Positions 24,623 to 33,611 of a stretch of 43,904 nt of DNA are shown piece by piece. Position numbers and translations under genes: made by a program. The notes under the pieces were generated by a model. That model did no database searches. It worked only from the letters and a program-made list of their open reading frames with translations, and was not told the DNA's origin. Where the stretch lies: the NCBI GenBank assembly GCA_017468865.1, contig JAFUHM010000038.1:1-43904 (forward strand), in the 5' to 3' direction. This DNA comes from Oscillospiraceae bacterium (lineage in GTDB: Bacteria; Bacillota; Clostridia; Oscillospirales; Ruminococcaceae). How positions within the stretch are numbered: position 1 is the stretch's first letter; each line of letters begins with the position of its first letter.

Positions 24623-26281
24623 ATGAGCGAACAAAATTTCTTCTGTGAGGGTGCGGACAAGGCACCCCAGAGATCCCTGTTCAATGCGCTGGGACTTACC
24701 CCCGATGAGATGAGAAGACCTCTCGTAGGCATAGTATCGTCATATAACGAGATCGTTCCCGGTCACATGAACATAGACAAGATAGTCGAAGCCGTAAAGC
24801 TCGGCGTAGCTATGGCGGGCGGCACACCTGCGGTATTTCCTGCGATCGCTGTCTGCGACGGCATTGCAATGGGACATGACGGCATGAGATATTCCCTCGT
24901 TACCCGTGATCTTATCGCAGACTCCACGGAATGTATGGCTCTGGCTCACCACTTTGACGCCCTTGTCATGGTGCCCAACTGCGACAAGAACGTACCCGGT
25001 GTGCTGATGGCTGCCGCAAGGGTCAATGTCCCCACCGTATTCGTATCGGGCGGCCCTATGCTCGCAGGTCACGTCAAGGGCAGCAAAACTTCCCTGTCAT
25101 CCATGTTTGAGGCAGTAGGCGCATACAACGCAGGCAGGATCACGGAAGAGGAATTCGAGGAATATGAGAATAAAGCCTGTCCGACCTGCGGCAGCTGCTC
25201 GGGTATGTACACCGCAAACTCCATGAACTGTCTGACGGAAGTCCTTGGCATGGGTCTGAGAGGAAACGGCACCATCCCCGCTGTATATTCCGAAAGACTT
25301 CGCCTTGCAAAGCGTGCCGGTATGCAGGTAATGGAACTCTGGCGCAGGAACATACGTCCCCTGGACATCATGACACATGATGCTTTCATGAACGCCCTGA
25401 CTGTGGATATGGCTCTCGGATGCTCCACCAACAGTATGCTGCATCTTCCTGCCATTGCCCATGAATGCGGCATCGAGATAGATCTCAAGGTGGCTAACGA
25501 GATGAGTGCGGTAACTCCCAATCTGTGCCATCTGGCTCCCGCAGGCCATGCGTATATGGAGGATCTGAACGAGGCTGGCGGCGTATATGCCGTAATGAAC
25601 GAACTGAACAAGAAGGGGCTCATCCGCACATCCTGCATGACGGTAACGGGCAGGACCGTGGGCGAGAATATAGCCAACATCAGAAACAAGGATACCTCGA
25701 TAATCCGTCCCATAGAAGAACCTTACAGTGAAACGGGCGGCATCGCCGTGCTTTACGGGAACCTTGCAAAGGACGGATGTGTTGTCAAGCGCTCGGCCGT
25801 TGTGCCTGAGATGCTCGTACATACAGGCCCCGCAAAGGTATTTGACTGTGAGGAAGACGCTCAGGCGGCTATCATGGGCGGCAAAATCGTAAAGGGCGAT
25901 GTGGTGGTCATCCGCTATGAAGGACCCAAGGGCGGCCCCGGTATGCGTGAGATGCTCAATCCCACCTCTGCGATACAGGGAATGGGACTCGGTGCGGACG
26001 TGGCTCTCATCACCGACGGACGCTTCTCGGGCGCATCAAGGGGCGCATCCATAGGACACGTTTCCCCTGAGGCGGCCGACGGCGGTATCATCGGCATAGT
26101 ACAGGACGGGGATATGATAAGCATAGATATCCCGAACTACAAGCTGGAACTTCTCGTGGATGATGCGGAGATCGCACGCAGGATGGCAGATTTCAAGCCG
26201 AAGAAGAAGGAGCTTCACGGCTATCTGAGGCGCTATGCCGCTCAGGTCGCATCTGCCGCAAAGGGCGCAATACTTAACTGA
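24623..26281 (+). CDS. ilvD: Dihydroxy-acid dehydratase
   Basis: The 552-residue enzyme makes 2-keto acids for branched-chain amino acid synthesis and carries an iron-sulphur cluster. Cluster and signature regions are [28 protein letters not shown] and the C-terminal TDGRFSG with GHVSPEA. The start at 24623 has AGAGGT 5 nt upstream; the ATG at 24596 overlaps the glcK stop and adds nine unusual residues. No other ilv gene is nearby, so its place behind sugar genes is unusual. Confidence 0.95.
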   Translation: MSEQNFFCEGADKAPQRSLFNALGLTPDEMRRPLVGIVSSYNEIVPGHMNIDKIVEAVKLGVAMAGGTPAVFPAIAVCDGIAMGHDGMRYSLVTRDLIADSTECMALAHHFDALVMVPNCDKNVPGVLMAAARVNVPTVFVSGGPMLAGHVKGSKTSLSSMFEAVGAYNAGRITEEEFEEYENKACPTCGSCSGMYTANSMNCLTEVLGMGLRGNGTIPAVYSERLRLAKRAGMQVMELWRRNIRPLDIMTHDAFMNALTVDMALGCSTNSMLHLPAIAHECGIEIDLKVANEMSAVTPNLCHLAPAGHAYMEDLNEAGGVYAVMNELNKKGLIRTSCMTVTGRTVGENIANIRNKDTSIIRPIEEPYSETGGIAVLYGNLAKDGCVVKRSAVVPEMLVHTGPAKVFDCEEDAQAAIMGGKIVKGDVVVIRYEGPKGGPGMREMLNPTSAIQGMGLGADVALITDGRFSGASRGASIGHVSPEAADGGIIGIVQDGDMISIDIPNYKLELLVDDAEIARRMADFKPKKKELHGYLRRYAAQVASAAKGAILN

Positions 26282-26293
26282 TGTCATTATCAG

Positions 26294-26315
26294 ACGGCCG
26301 TCTTCGGACGGTCGT
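26294..26315 (+). terminator. Hairpin after ilvD
   Basis: ACGGCCGTC and GACGGTCGT form a 9-bp stem around a UUCG loop, followed by only TTGTC. Likely terminator of the glgP operon. Confidence 0.65.
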
Positions 26316-26319
26316 TTGT

Positions 26320-26375
26320 CATCAGGCAGCGGCGCTTTCGGTGCGCCGTAGTTGACGCAGGAGGTGCCTGCACCC
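26320..26375 (+). repeat. Degenerate copy of the intergenic hairpin repeat
   Basis: CATCAGGCAGCG (26320-26331) is shared with 43738-43749. A CGGCGC/GCGCCG hairpin follows (26330-26348). Then GCAGG-N5-CCTGC followed by ACCC (26357-26375) matches the start of the tandem units at 40526-40815. Further on, TTATGCAG occurs as in the third unit. Confidence 0.5.
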
Positions 26376-26488
26376 GTTTAGTTCATTCGTTTGCATCGGA
26401 CTTATGCAGAAAAGCCCGACAAATTACGACATACGATAAAGGCTTTATCCCCCTCGGAAGATCGGACTGTAAATTTTTTAATTTACCG

Positions 26489-26546
26489 TTGCATTTTTAC
26501 CGGAAATGTAGTATAATAGAATGTATGTACGGGATCGCGTGATCCC
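26489..26546 (+). promoter_or_regulatory. Promoter and leader hairpin of the mrp gene
   Basis: TTGCAT (26489-26494), 17 nt, TATAAT (26512-26517); the -35 is weak. A GGGATC/GATCCC hairpin (26531-26546) sits near the start of the leader. Confidence 0.65.
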
Positions 26547-26567
26547 TTGTGGAAAGGACGGATGATC

Positions 26568-27386
26568 ATGTCATGTTCGGAAAACTGTTCAAGCTGCGGT
26601 GAGACCTGCGCCCAGAGAAAAGCTCCTCAGGATCTGCACGAGAAACTCGGTGAGGGCAGTACGGTAAAGAAAGTAATAGGCGTTGTCAGCGGAAAGGGAG
26701 GCGTTGGAAAGTCTCTTGTGACAGGTCTGCTGGCTTCCGCATTTTCAAAGAAATACAGCACCGCTGTGCTTGATGCGGATATCACCGGCCCTTCCATTCC
26801 TAAGATATTCGGCATAAACGACCGTGCGGCAGGAAGTGAGCAGGGACTTATACCCAACAAGTCCGCAGGCGGCGTCAGCGTGATGAGTATAAATCTCCTG
26901 CTGGAGGATCCCTCCTCCCCCGTTATCTGGAGAGGACCTGTGATCGCAGGCGTCATCAGACAGTTCTGGGGCGAAGTTGTATGGGGCGACGTGGACTATA
27001 TGTTCGTGGATATGCCTCCGGGAACAGGTGACGTACCTCTCACCGTATTCCAGTCTCTCCCTGTGGACGGCATAGTTATCGTGGCATCTCCCCAGGAGCT
27101 CGTTTCCATGATCGTGGCTAAGGCTGTCAACATGGCGAAGATAATGAATATCCCCATCGTCGGCATAGTCGAGAATATGAGCTATATCGAATGTCCCGAC
27201 TGCGGCAGGAAGATATATCTCTACGGCGAGAGCCATGTGGAAGAGGCGGCTAAGGAATTCGGCATAGAGATGCTCGGTTCCATACCCGTGTCCCCGGATA
27301 TCGCCATGAGCTGCGATAACGGTGCGGTTGAAATGATAAAGGGAGATTGGCTCGACAAGGCTGTATCCGCAATAGAGGCGCTGTAA
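26568..27386 (+). CDS. mrp: Mrp/NBP35-type P-loop ATPase, iron-sulphur carrier
   Basis: The 272-residue protein has an N-terminal four-Cys cluster (SCSENCSSCGETC), a deviant Walker A GKGGVGKS, Walker B DMPPGTGD and a C-terminal CPDC pair. Family members hold and transfer Fe-S clusters to apoproteins. The start at 26568 is favoured by AAAGGA at 9-nt spacing; the frame opens at 26547. Fe-S clients in the window include IlvD, Nth and RicT. Confidence 0.92.
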   Translation: MSCSENCSSCGETCAQRKAPQDLHEKLGEGSTVKKVIGVVSGKGGVGKSLVTGLLASAFSKKYSTAVLDADITGPSIPKIFGINDRAAGSEQGLIPNKSAGGVSVMSINLLLEDPSSPVIWRGPVIAGVIRQFWGEVVWGDVDYMFVDMPPGTGDVPLTVFQSLPVDGIVIVASPQELVSMIVAKAVNMAKIMNIPIVGIVENMSYIECPDCGRKIYLYGESHVEEAAKEFGIEMLGSIPVSPDIAMSCDNGAVEMIKGDWLDKAVSAIEAL

Positions 27387-27427
27387 GTGCGGATGCTGCC
27401 CGATCACAGGTAATCAAGGTGTGTGCA

Positions 27428-29422
27428 ATGATCAGGAAATCATGTTCTATGTGGGATATGCGGCTTATCGCAGGAATAGCGGCTGTGTCGGTCATTTTCG
27501 GCACAGTCTCGGAGTCCTATGCTGCGGAGACTGCCGTTTTCACGGAGCCCGATCACGGCACATACACCGTGGATACGTCGAAGACCACAGAGATAAGCGA
27601 ACTCATATTCGGGATAAACGACAATCCCGACCTTGAAGGGGTGCGTCCCTCCGCTCTGAAGCAGTCCGACACCGCCATCACCACCTACAACTGGGAGATA
27701 AATGCCTCAAATGCAGGACTGTCGGGAGGATACGCCAATGACGTATCCCTTGTAAAGGCTTACTCCTCCGCAAGCTGGCGTGACCCCGGTCTTTTCACGG
27801 AACTGCTCATGTCCCGTGCGGCTAAGTATGCCATACCTCATAAATACGTCACATTACAGATGATGGGCTATGTTGCCGGCGATGCGATGGGCGTGGTCAC
27901 GGAGGAGGACACAGCCTCCCGCTGGCGTGAGGTCGCATTCACAAAGCATGATGCCTATTCAACACGTCCCGACAACGGGGACGGCAAGGTATTTATGGAT
28001 GAATATATATCATTCATAGCCGACAGGTACGGAAGTGCATCGAGCGGCGGCGCAGACGGATATTTCCTGGATAATGAACCCGACAAATGGACGGAGAACT
28101 TTGCCCTGACAGGGGTAAAGCCCATCGATCCAGATGTCTTTGCCGAAAGGTCGGCGGAGCTCGCATGGGATGTAAAGACCATAGACAGCAAGGCGCTTGT
28201 GTTCGGTCCGTCCTTCAGCGGGCTCAGCGGATGTATCAACGGCGGGAACGATCCTCTGTGGGACAGGAAATATTCAAATGATTACTCCTGGTTCATAGAT
28301 CATTACCTCGTGTCCATGAAGCAGAAGAGCATCGACTACGGCATAAGGCTTCTGGACGTGCTGGATGTGCATTACTTCACCGAGGCACTTACCCCCATGG
28401 GGACGGATGTGCTCACCCACAGCGACAGCGCATCGAACGCATACCGTATGCAGGCAGTGCGCACTCTCTGGGACGGCGAATACACCGAAAACAGCGTGAA
28501 TGCCCTGATAAACAGGCAGTTCACGCCCCTTATACCTACATTCAACTCCTCCATTCTGATAAACTATCCCGGCACACGCCTCAGCTTTTCGGAATATGAC
28601 TTCGGCGGCGGAGACAACATGAGCGGCGCTATCGCAGAGATAGATGCCCTCGGCACCTTCGCAAAGGAAGGCGTATATATGGCGTGCCTTTCTCCCATGA
28701 CCGAAGATCACCGTTTCCAGAATACGGCGATAAACCTTTACAATGACATCAACGGCGGTTCACGGTTCGGCGATATCCTGTACAGCACGGCGACAGATGA
28801 TACCATGGGCTCATGCTGGGCAGGGACGAACGGCAGAAACGACATGACCCTCATCGTCACAAATCAGAACCTTGTCACGGAAAAGCAGATCACCGTTGAT
28901 ATAAAGGGCGGCAATGTCTATTCCCTTGATAATGTCTATACCGTGGATGACAATGCGGATATAGTCGCTGCGGAGGCGGACAGCTTCGTCATGGAGAACA
29001 ATAAGCTCACATTTGCTGCCCGTCCGTATTCGGTGTATCTGATAAAGCTGAGCGACACTGAGGAGAACGAGACATCCCCCGAGGATTTTCCCGAAGATAC
29101 ACAGACGACTTCCGAGACGACTGCGGCGATCACTTCCCTGCATGACACCACCGCATCCGAAGAGCCTGTCACGGAGTCCGAGACCGAAGCCGTATCACAG
29201 ACGGAGACTTCACCTGTCACTTACGGCACGATGGAGACAGAGGTGACGGAGGGCACATCTGTCACACAGACAACGGAACTGACCGACATCACCGATGTCA
29301 CGATTCCCGAAAAGGAGCCCAACGAAGCCCCCTTCCCTCTCAAGGCGGCAGGCATAGGCCTTTCTGCGGCGGCTTTCATCGGGGCGCTGTATGTGCTTAT
29401 CGGCGACAGAAGGTTAAAATAG
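27428..29422 (+). CDS. GH44 glycoside hydrolase with Thr/Glu-rich linker and C-terminal membrane anchor
   Basis: The 664-residue protein has a signal peptide (MIRKSCSMWDMR, then a hydrophobic core to AYA). The catalytic domain shows GH44 signatures: YNWEINASNAG, GYFLDNEPD with the acid/base Glu217, and LSFSEYDFGGG with the nucleophile Glu389, followed by a small beta domain ending near residue 555. A linker of about 90 residues is almost all Thr, Glu, Ser and Asp. The last ~30 residues are a membrane span with basic tail DRRLK. Family GH44 acts on xyloglucan, glucomannan and carboxymethylcellulose. The start at 27428 follows AAGGTG. It would display the catalytic domain on the cell surface. 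Confidence 0.88.
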   Translation: MIRKSCSMWDMRLIAGIAAVSVIFGTVSESYAAETAVFTEPDHGTYTVDTSKTTEISELIFGINDNPDLEGVRPSALKQSDTAITTYNWEINASNAGLSGGYANDVSLVKAYSSASWRDPGLFTELLMSRAAKYAIPHKYVTLQMMGYVAGDAMGVVTEEDTASRWREVAFTKHDAYSTRPDNGDGKVFMDEYISFIADRYGSASSGGADGYFLDNEPDKWTENFALTGVKPIDPDVFAERSAELAWDVKTIDSKALVFGPSFSGLSGCINGGNDPLWDRKYSNDYSWFIDHYLVSMKQKSIDYGIRLLDVLDVHYFTEALTPMGTDVLTHSDSASNAYRMQAVRTLWDGEYTENSVNALINRQFTPLIPTFNSSILINYPGTRLSFSEYDFGGGDNMSGAIAEIDALGTFAKEGVYMACLSPMTEDHRFQNTAINLYNDINGGSRFGDILYSTATDDTMGSCWAGTNGRNDMTLIVTNQNLVTEKQITVDIKGGNVYSLDNVYTVDDNADIVAAEADSFVMENNKLTFAARPYSVYLIKLSDTEENETSPEDFPEDTQTTSETTAAITSLHDTTASEEPVTESETEAVSQTETSPVTYGTMETEVTEGTSVTQTTELTDITDVTIPEKEPNEAPFPLKAAGIGLSAAAFIGALYVLIGDRRLK

Positions 29423-29473
29423 AAGAACGGGAAGGCGTCCGTTCGTCTTAGCCTTTAATGAGCGGAAAGAGAT

Positions 29474-31015
29474 ATGATGATGGATATATTGTACTGTACT
29501 ACTTCACAGATGAAAGAGGCGGAGCTGAAAGCCTCCGGCGGACAGGAGAGAGGTCTGCTGTCCCTTATGGAAAAGGCAGGGGAAAGTCTGGCATCATCCA
29601 TTCTGTCCCTGCTTCCCGATCCCGACGGGAAGAGCATCCTTTTCCTCTGCGGAAAAGGCAATAACGGCGGAGACGGCTTTACAGCCGCAAGGCTGCTGTC
29701 ATCAAGGATGAATGTGACAGTGGCGCTGGTATCGGACAAGGCGCCTACGGGAATTGCCGCAAAGGAATTCTCCGTGATGCAGCATTTTGACGTGAAGATC
29801 GTCAACTGGGATGAGGTAGTGGTCACGGATCATGACATCATCTGTGATGCGGTGTTCGGCACGGGATTTCACGGAGATCTGCCTAAGAATACGGAGCTTC
29901 TGTTCACAGATGTGCAGAACTCCCCTGCCCTGAAGGTCGCTGCCGACATACCGTCGGGTGTCGATGCGGATTCGGGCGAAGTCAGCCGATGTGCGTTCAG
30001 AGCCGATCATACCGTCACATTCGGAGCGGTAAAGCTGGGCATGACCGCACCTGACGCAAAGAGACAGTGCGGTGAGATACACGTCTGCCCCATAGGGGTA
30101 GAGGATGCGCTTTCCGCCATGCCCTATGTCATGACCTGCACCGACGAGGAAAAGGCACTTGCCGCCCTGCCCCACAGATACGAGCTTTCCCACAAGGGGA
30201 ACTTCGGAAAGCTGCTTATAATAGCGGGGTCACGCTCTATGAGCGGTGCCGCCGCCCTCAATGTGCGCTCGGCTCTGTCGAGCGGCTGCGGACTTGTGCG
30301 GCTGGCATCCCCAGAAAGCGTCATAGACCGTGTGGGTTCGGGCATCTACGAATGTACGTTCGCTCCACTTGACGAGAATGTGAACGGTCAGATATCCTCC
30401 ACCTCCCTTGACAGGATAGAGGAAGAACTGAAAGCTGCGACCGCCGCAGCCGCAGGCTCCGGACTGGGTATGTCAGGTGACATATCTGCGGTAACGGGTG
30501 AATGTATCCGCATATGCGGAAAGGAACGTGTGCCTCTGGTACTCGACGCGGACGCACTCAACGCTCTTTCGGGCAAGGCTGACATGACGGCTAAATTCGG
30601 ATGCCGTGCGGTGCTGACTCCTCACCCGGGCGAGCTTGCCCGACTGCTGGGTATTGACAGGCAGGAGGTACTTACGGACAGGCTGAGCTGTGCCGTAAAG
30701 CTGGCGGAAAAGTCTCAGGCGATAGTCGTAAGCAAGGGCTATCCTACATATATCATATCTCCCGACGGACGTGCCGCACTGAGCCTTACGGGAAATGCGG
30801 GACTGTCAAAGGGGGGCAGCGGCGATGTGCTGACAGGGCTCATCGCAGGCATAATAGCCTCAAATAAGGGAGATAAGCTGTTTGAGAGCACCTGTGCCGC
30901 AGTATATGTCTTCGGTGCGGCAGCCGACATCACGGCGAAAAGGCTCTCCATGACGGGTATGCTCCCGTCTGACGTAATAAACGATCTTAACGAGATCTTC
31001 AGAAAGAAGTGTTGA
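29474..31015 (+). CDS. Bifunctional NAD(P)H-hydrate epimerase / dehydratase
   Basis: The 513-residue fusion repairs hydrated NAD(P)H. Residues ~1-210 are the epimerase (YjeF-N, NnrE) with GKGNNGGDGF. Residues ~225-513 are the ADP-dependent dehydratase (NnrD) with the ribokinase-like LTPHPGELARLL and GSGDVLTGLIAG. Three consecutive in-frame ATGs sit at the start; 29474 is best placed behind GGAAAG. Its stop (TGA at 31013-31015) lies inside the ribosome-site region of the next gene, indicating coupled translation. Confidence 0.93.
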   Translation: MMMDILYCTTSQMKEAELKASGGQERGLLSLMEKAGESLASSILSLLPDPDGKSILFLCGKGNNGGDGFTAARLLSSRMNVTVALVSDKAPTGIAAKEFSVMQHFDVKIVNWDEVVVTDHDIICDAVFGTGFHGDLPKNTELLFTDVQNSPALKVAADIPSGVDADSGEVSRCAFRADHTVTFGAVKLGMTAPDAKRQCGEIHVCPIGVEDALSAMPYVMTCTDEEKALAALPHRYELSHKGNFGKLLIIAGSRSMSGAAALNVRSALSSGCGLVRLASPESVIDRVGSGIYECTFAPLDENVNGQISSTSLDRIEEELKAATAAAAGSGLGMSGDISAVTGECIRICGKERVPLVLDADALNALSGKADMTAKFGCRAVLTPHPGELARLLGIDRQEVLTDRLSCAVKLAEKSQAIVVSKGYPTYIISPDGRAALSLTGNAGLSKGGSGDVLTGLIAGIIASNKGDKLFESTCAAVYVFGAAADITAKRLSMTGMLPSDVINDLNEIFRKKC

Positions 31016-31017
31016 CA

Positions 31018-32091
31018 ATGAAGTTTTATCCTGCGAGCGAAAATGTCCGCATAGGAGGACGCACCCTTACCGAGGGGAACGTGCTGTACATGGACTATAC
31101 CTGCACCTTCATCGAGTTCTCCTTTACGGGCAGAAAGGCTTTGGCACGGATCATAAGCGACCTGTGCCCCTCGGAAGATATGTTCAGGGCGTATATGGGC
31201 ATATTCGTAAACGGTGAGTTCGCAGACCGCATAAAGATAGACAGCGCAGAGGACGTCTATACCCTGTATGAATCGGACGATGAGAGCACAGTGACCATAA
31301 GGCTCATGAAGCTGTCCGAGGCGGCATTTGCCAAGACAGGGGTAAAGGAAATAGAGATCGACGGCAAGCTTCTCCCTCCTCCACTCCCCTGCTCACAGAG
31401 AAGGATAGAATTCGTGGGCGACTCCATCACCTGCGGATACGGCATAGGTGCGAAGGGCGGAGAAGAGGGCTTCACCACGGCTACGGAAGAGCCCCTCAGA
31501 GGCTATGCGTACAAGTCCGCACTCAGATGCGGTGCTGAATATCAGTTCGTATCCTGGAGCGGAATGGGCGTAGTGACGGCATATGTGGATGAAAGCATAC
31601 AGGAGCCCGATGACAAGTGGCTTTTCAAGGACATCTATCCCTATACCGACAGCGGTCTGGAGAACACTCTGGGCAGAGAGGGACATGAGAACCACACCAT
31701 ATGGGACAACAAGCGTTTTGATCCGCAGATAGTCGTTTTTGCGGAGGGTACCAACGATCATTCATGGACAAGAAAGATACCCGAAAGATGCGAGAGATAT
31801 GAGAAGGCTCTCGCCGAAACAGTGGGGATCATCCGCAAGGCCAATCCCGATGCCTATATCATTCTTACCTACGGTGTGATGGATGACCCGCTGAAGGACA
31901 GCATAGCATCCGTCACCTCACGTTTGAATGAAAAGGGCGACGACAAGGTGATCTTCATTCCTCTGACACCACAGGATGCAGCAAACGACGGAGTGGGTGC
32001 GGACTGGCATCCTTCGGCTGCCACACATGAAAAGATGGCTGATGTATTGTCTGCGGAATTTGAGAAGATATTCAAGAAGTTAGGTATATGA
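31018..32091 (+). CDS. SGNH/GDSL hydrolase, carbohydrate esterase family 2-like
   Basis: The 357-residue protein has an N-terminal beta domain (about 1-120) and a GDSL-type esterase domain with the CE2 signatures EFVGDSITCGYG (catalytic Ser), AEGTNDHS and DGVGADWHPSAATHE (catalytic His). CE2 enzymes remove acetyl groups from xylan or glucomannan sugars. There is no signal peptide, so it would act on imported acetylated oligosaccharides in the cytosol. ATG 31018 is preferred; a GTG at 31009 lies inside nnrDE. The stop overlaps the next gene. Confidence 0.87.
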   Translation: MKFYPASENVRIGGRTLTEGNVLYMDYTCTFIEFSFTGRKALARIISDLCPSEDMFRAYMGIFVNGEFADRIKIDSAEDVYTLYESDDESTVTIRLMKLSEAAFAKTGVKEIEIDGKLLPPPLPCSQRRIEFVGDSITCGYGIGAKGGEEGFTTATEEPLRGYAYKSALRCGAEYQFVSWSGMGVVTAYVDESIQEPDDKWLFKDIYPYTDSGLENTLGREGHENHTIWDNKRFDPQIVVFAEGTNDHSWTRKIPERCERYEKALAETVGIIRKANPDAYIILTYGVMDDPLKDSIASVTSRLNEKGDDKVIFIPLTPQDAANDGVGADWHPSAATHEKMADVLSAEFEKIFKKLGI

Positions 32092-32879
32092 TGAGACTTT
32101 ATCCACTGTTTTCCTCGTCCGGGGGCAACTCGGCATATATCGGCACAAAGGAAGAAGGCATACTCATAGACTGCGGTGCTGCCTGCAAGAGGATCACCGC
32201 AGCCCTTGATGCCTCGGGAATACCGCTTTCATCGGTGAAGGCGGTATTTATCACGCATGAACACACCGACCATATCAAGGGACTAAAGATATTCACCAAG
32301 AACACAGGCATACCTGTCTATTCCCGTGAACGCACCCTTGATGAGCTTTTCGACAAGGGGCATATCCTTTCCCGTGCCGTCGAGATAAAAGACGGAGCAG
32401 ATGTCGCAGGGATGCACATCACATTCTTTGAGACTCCCCATGATGCGGTATCGCCCTGCGGCTTCCGCATAGAGACAGATAACGGTGCCTGTGCGGTATG
32501 CACCGACCTTGGGGAAGTCACGGATGAGGTGATGAGGGGCATAACTGGCGTGAACGCCATCCTCCTTGAGGCAAACTATGATGAGGAGATGCTGCGCACG
32601 GGTCCCTATCCATATGACCTGAAAAGGCGCATATCATGCGGGATAGGACATCTGTCGAACCGTCAGTCCGCCGAGACAGCCCTCAGACTTGTGAGGAGCG
32701 GGACGACCGACATCATACTCGGTCATCTGTCACAGAACAACAACACCCCCTCTGCGGCATTGGCGACGGTCGCCGACTTCCTGTCGGGAGAGGGACTTAT
32801 AAACGGAAGAGATTACATGATGACGGCTGCCCCTCGGGAGACTCCCCCGACAGGTGCGGACTTCGTCACATTCGGATAG
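32091..32879 (+). CDS. MBL-fold metallohydrolase, YycJ/WalJ type
   Basis: The 262-residue cytosolic protein shows the metallo-beta-lactamase motif THEHTDHIKG, the later ligands ETPHDA and CTDLGEV, and GHLSNRQS/LGHLSQNN. YycJ-like proteins are nucleic-acid-linked hydrolases, often encoded with the WalRK system; WalRK is absent here. Start 32091 overlaps the stop of the esterase by one base (TGATG) and has AGG at 6 nt; ATG 32088 is the alternative. Confidence 0.87.
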   Translation: MRLYPLFSSSGGNSAYIGTKEEGILIDCGAACKRITAALDASGIPLSSVKAVFITHEHTDHIKGLKIFTKNTGIPVYSRERTLDELFDKGHILSRAVEIKDGADVAGMHITFFETPHDAVSPCGFRIETDNGACAVCTDLGEVTDEVMRGITGVNAILLEANYDEEMLRTGPYPYDLKRRISCGIGHLSNRQSAETALRLVRSGTTDIILGHLSQNNNTPSAALATVADFLSGEGLINGRDYMMTAAPRETPPTGADFVTFG

Positions 32880-32889
32880 AGTGGCTGAT

Positions 32890-33552
32890 ATGGAACTGAT
32901 ACCCATCGCACATATACGAAACGACTTCGGCGGCAAGTTCGGGATACCCCGTCAGAGCGGCCTTGCGGACAATATCTCCCACATAGTTTTCGAGAAGGAG
33001 TTCCGTGTGAATGAGGCGCTCCGAGGGATAGAGGGATACAGTCATCTGTGGCTCATATGGCAGTTTGAAGGACAGCCCGACAAGTGGTCGCCCACTGTAA
33101 GACCTCCCAGACTCGGCGGCAACAAGAGGATGGGGGTATTCGCCACCCGTTCGCCTAACCGTCCGAACCCTGTCGGACTTTCATCGGTGAGGTTACTCGA
33201 CGTGAAGGACACATCAGAGGGCAAAGTGCTCGTAGTCAGCGGAGCAGACCTGCTTGACGGCACGGTGATATTTGACATCAAGCCCTATCTGACCTACACC
33301 GACTGCCATACGGACGCATCGGACGGCTTTTCCGATCCTGTGATCGAGAAGCTCCGTGTCATCCTCCCGGATGACCTTCCCTTCGATGAAAAGCAGACGG
33401 AGATACTCAGGCAGATACTCTCACAGGATCCACGCCCTCAGTACCGCACCGATACCCGCACCTACACCTTCACCTATGCAGACCATGAAGTCACTTTCCA
33501 TGTAGAAGACGGCACGGCATATGTGGATAATACAGTAAAGGCAGCTCCGTGA
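32890..33552 (+). CDS. trmO: tRNA t6A37 N6-methyltransferase (TsaA/YaeB family)
   Basis: The 220-residue protein has the TrmO/UPF0066 core: HIRNDF and GIPRQSGL near the start, and the signature stretch GVFATRSPNRPNPVGLS, then DLLDGTVIFDIKPYL.Y.D. The C-terminal ~50 residues match the extension found in bacterial TrmO. It uses S-adenosylmethionine to methylate the t6A base of tRNA-Thr. ATG 32890 is the family-like start; a GTG at 32881 is in frame. The stop codon lies in the loop of the terminator hairpin. Confidence 0.9.
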   Translation: MELIPIAHIRNDFGGKFGIPRQSGLADNISHIVFEKEFRVNEALRGIEGYSHLWLIWQFEGQPDKWSPTVRPPRLGGNKRMGVFATRSPNRPNPVGLSSVRLLDVKDTSEGKVLVVSGADLLDGTVIFDIKPYLTYTDCHTDASDGFSDPVIEKLRVILPDDLPFDEKQTEILRQILSQDPRPQYRTDTRTYTFTYADHEVTFHVEDGTAYVDNTVKAAP

Positions 33553-33590
33553 GGAGCTGCCTTTTCGCAGCTTCAGTGAGCTGCCTTTGT
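33537..33590 (+). terminator. Two tandem hairpin terminators, the first spanning the trmO stop codon
   Basis: GGCAGCTCC and GGAGCTGCC pair around GTGA (33540-33561), followed by TTTT; the loop contains the TGA stop of trmO. It is preceded by AAA, so it may also work on the minus strand. A second GCAGCT/AGCTGC hairpin with TTTG follows at 33567-33589. Convergent genes on both sides would share them. Confidence 0.8.
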
Positions 33591-33611
33591 TAAATTATGT
33601 CTTATTAGATC

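Noticed and set aside
27347..27427. N-terminal extension of the GH44 gene
   Set aside because: It overlaps the end of mrp in another frame and would place 27 polar residues before a clear signal peptide; the ATG at 27428 has a ribosome site.
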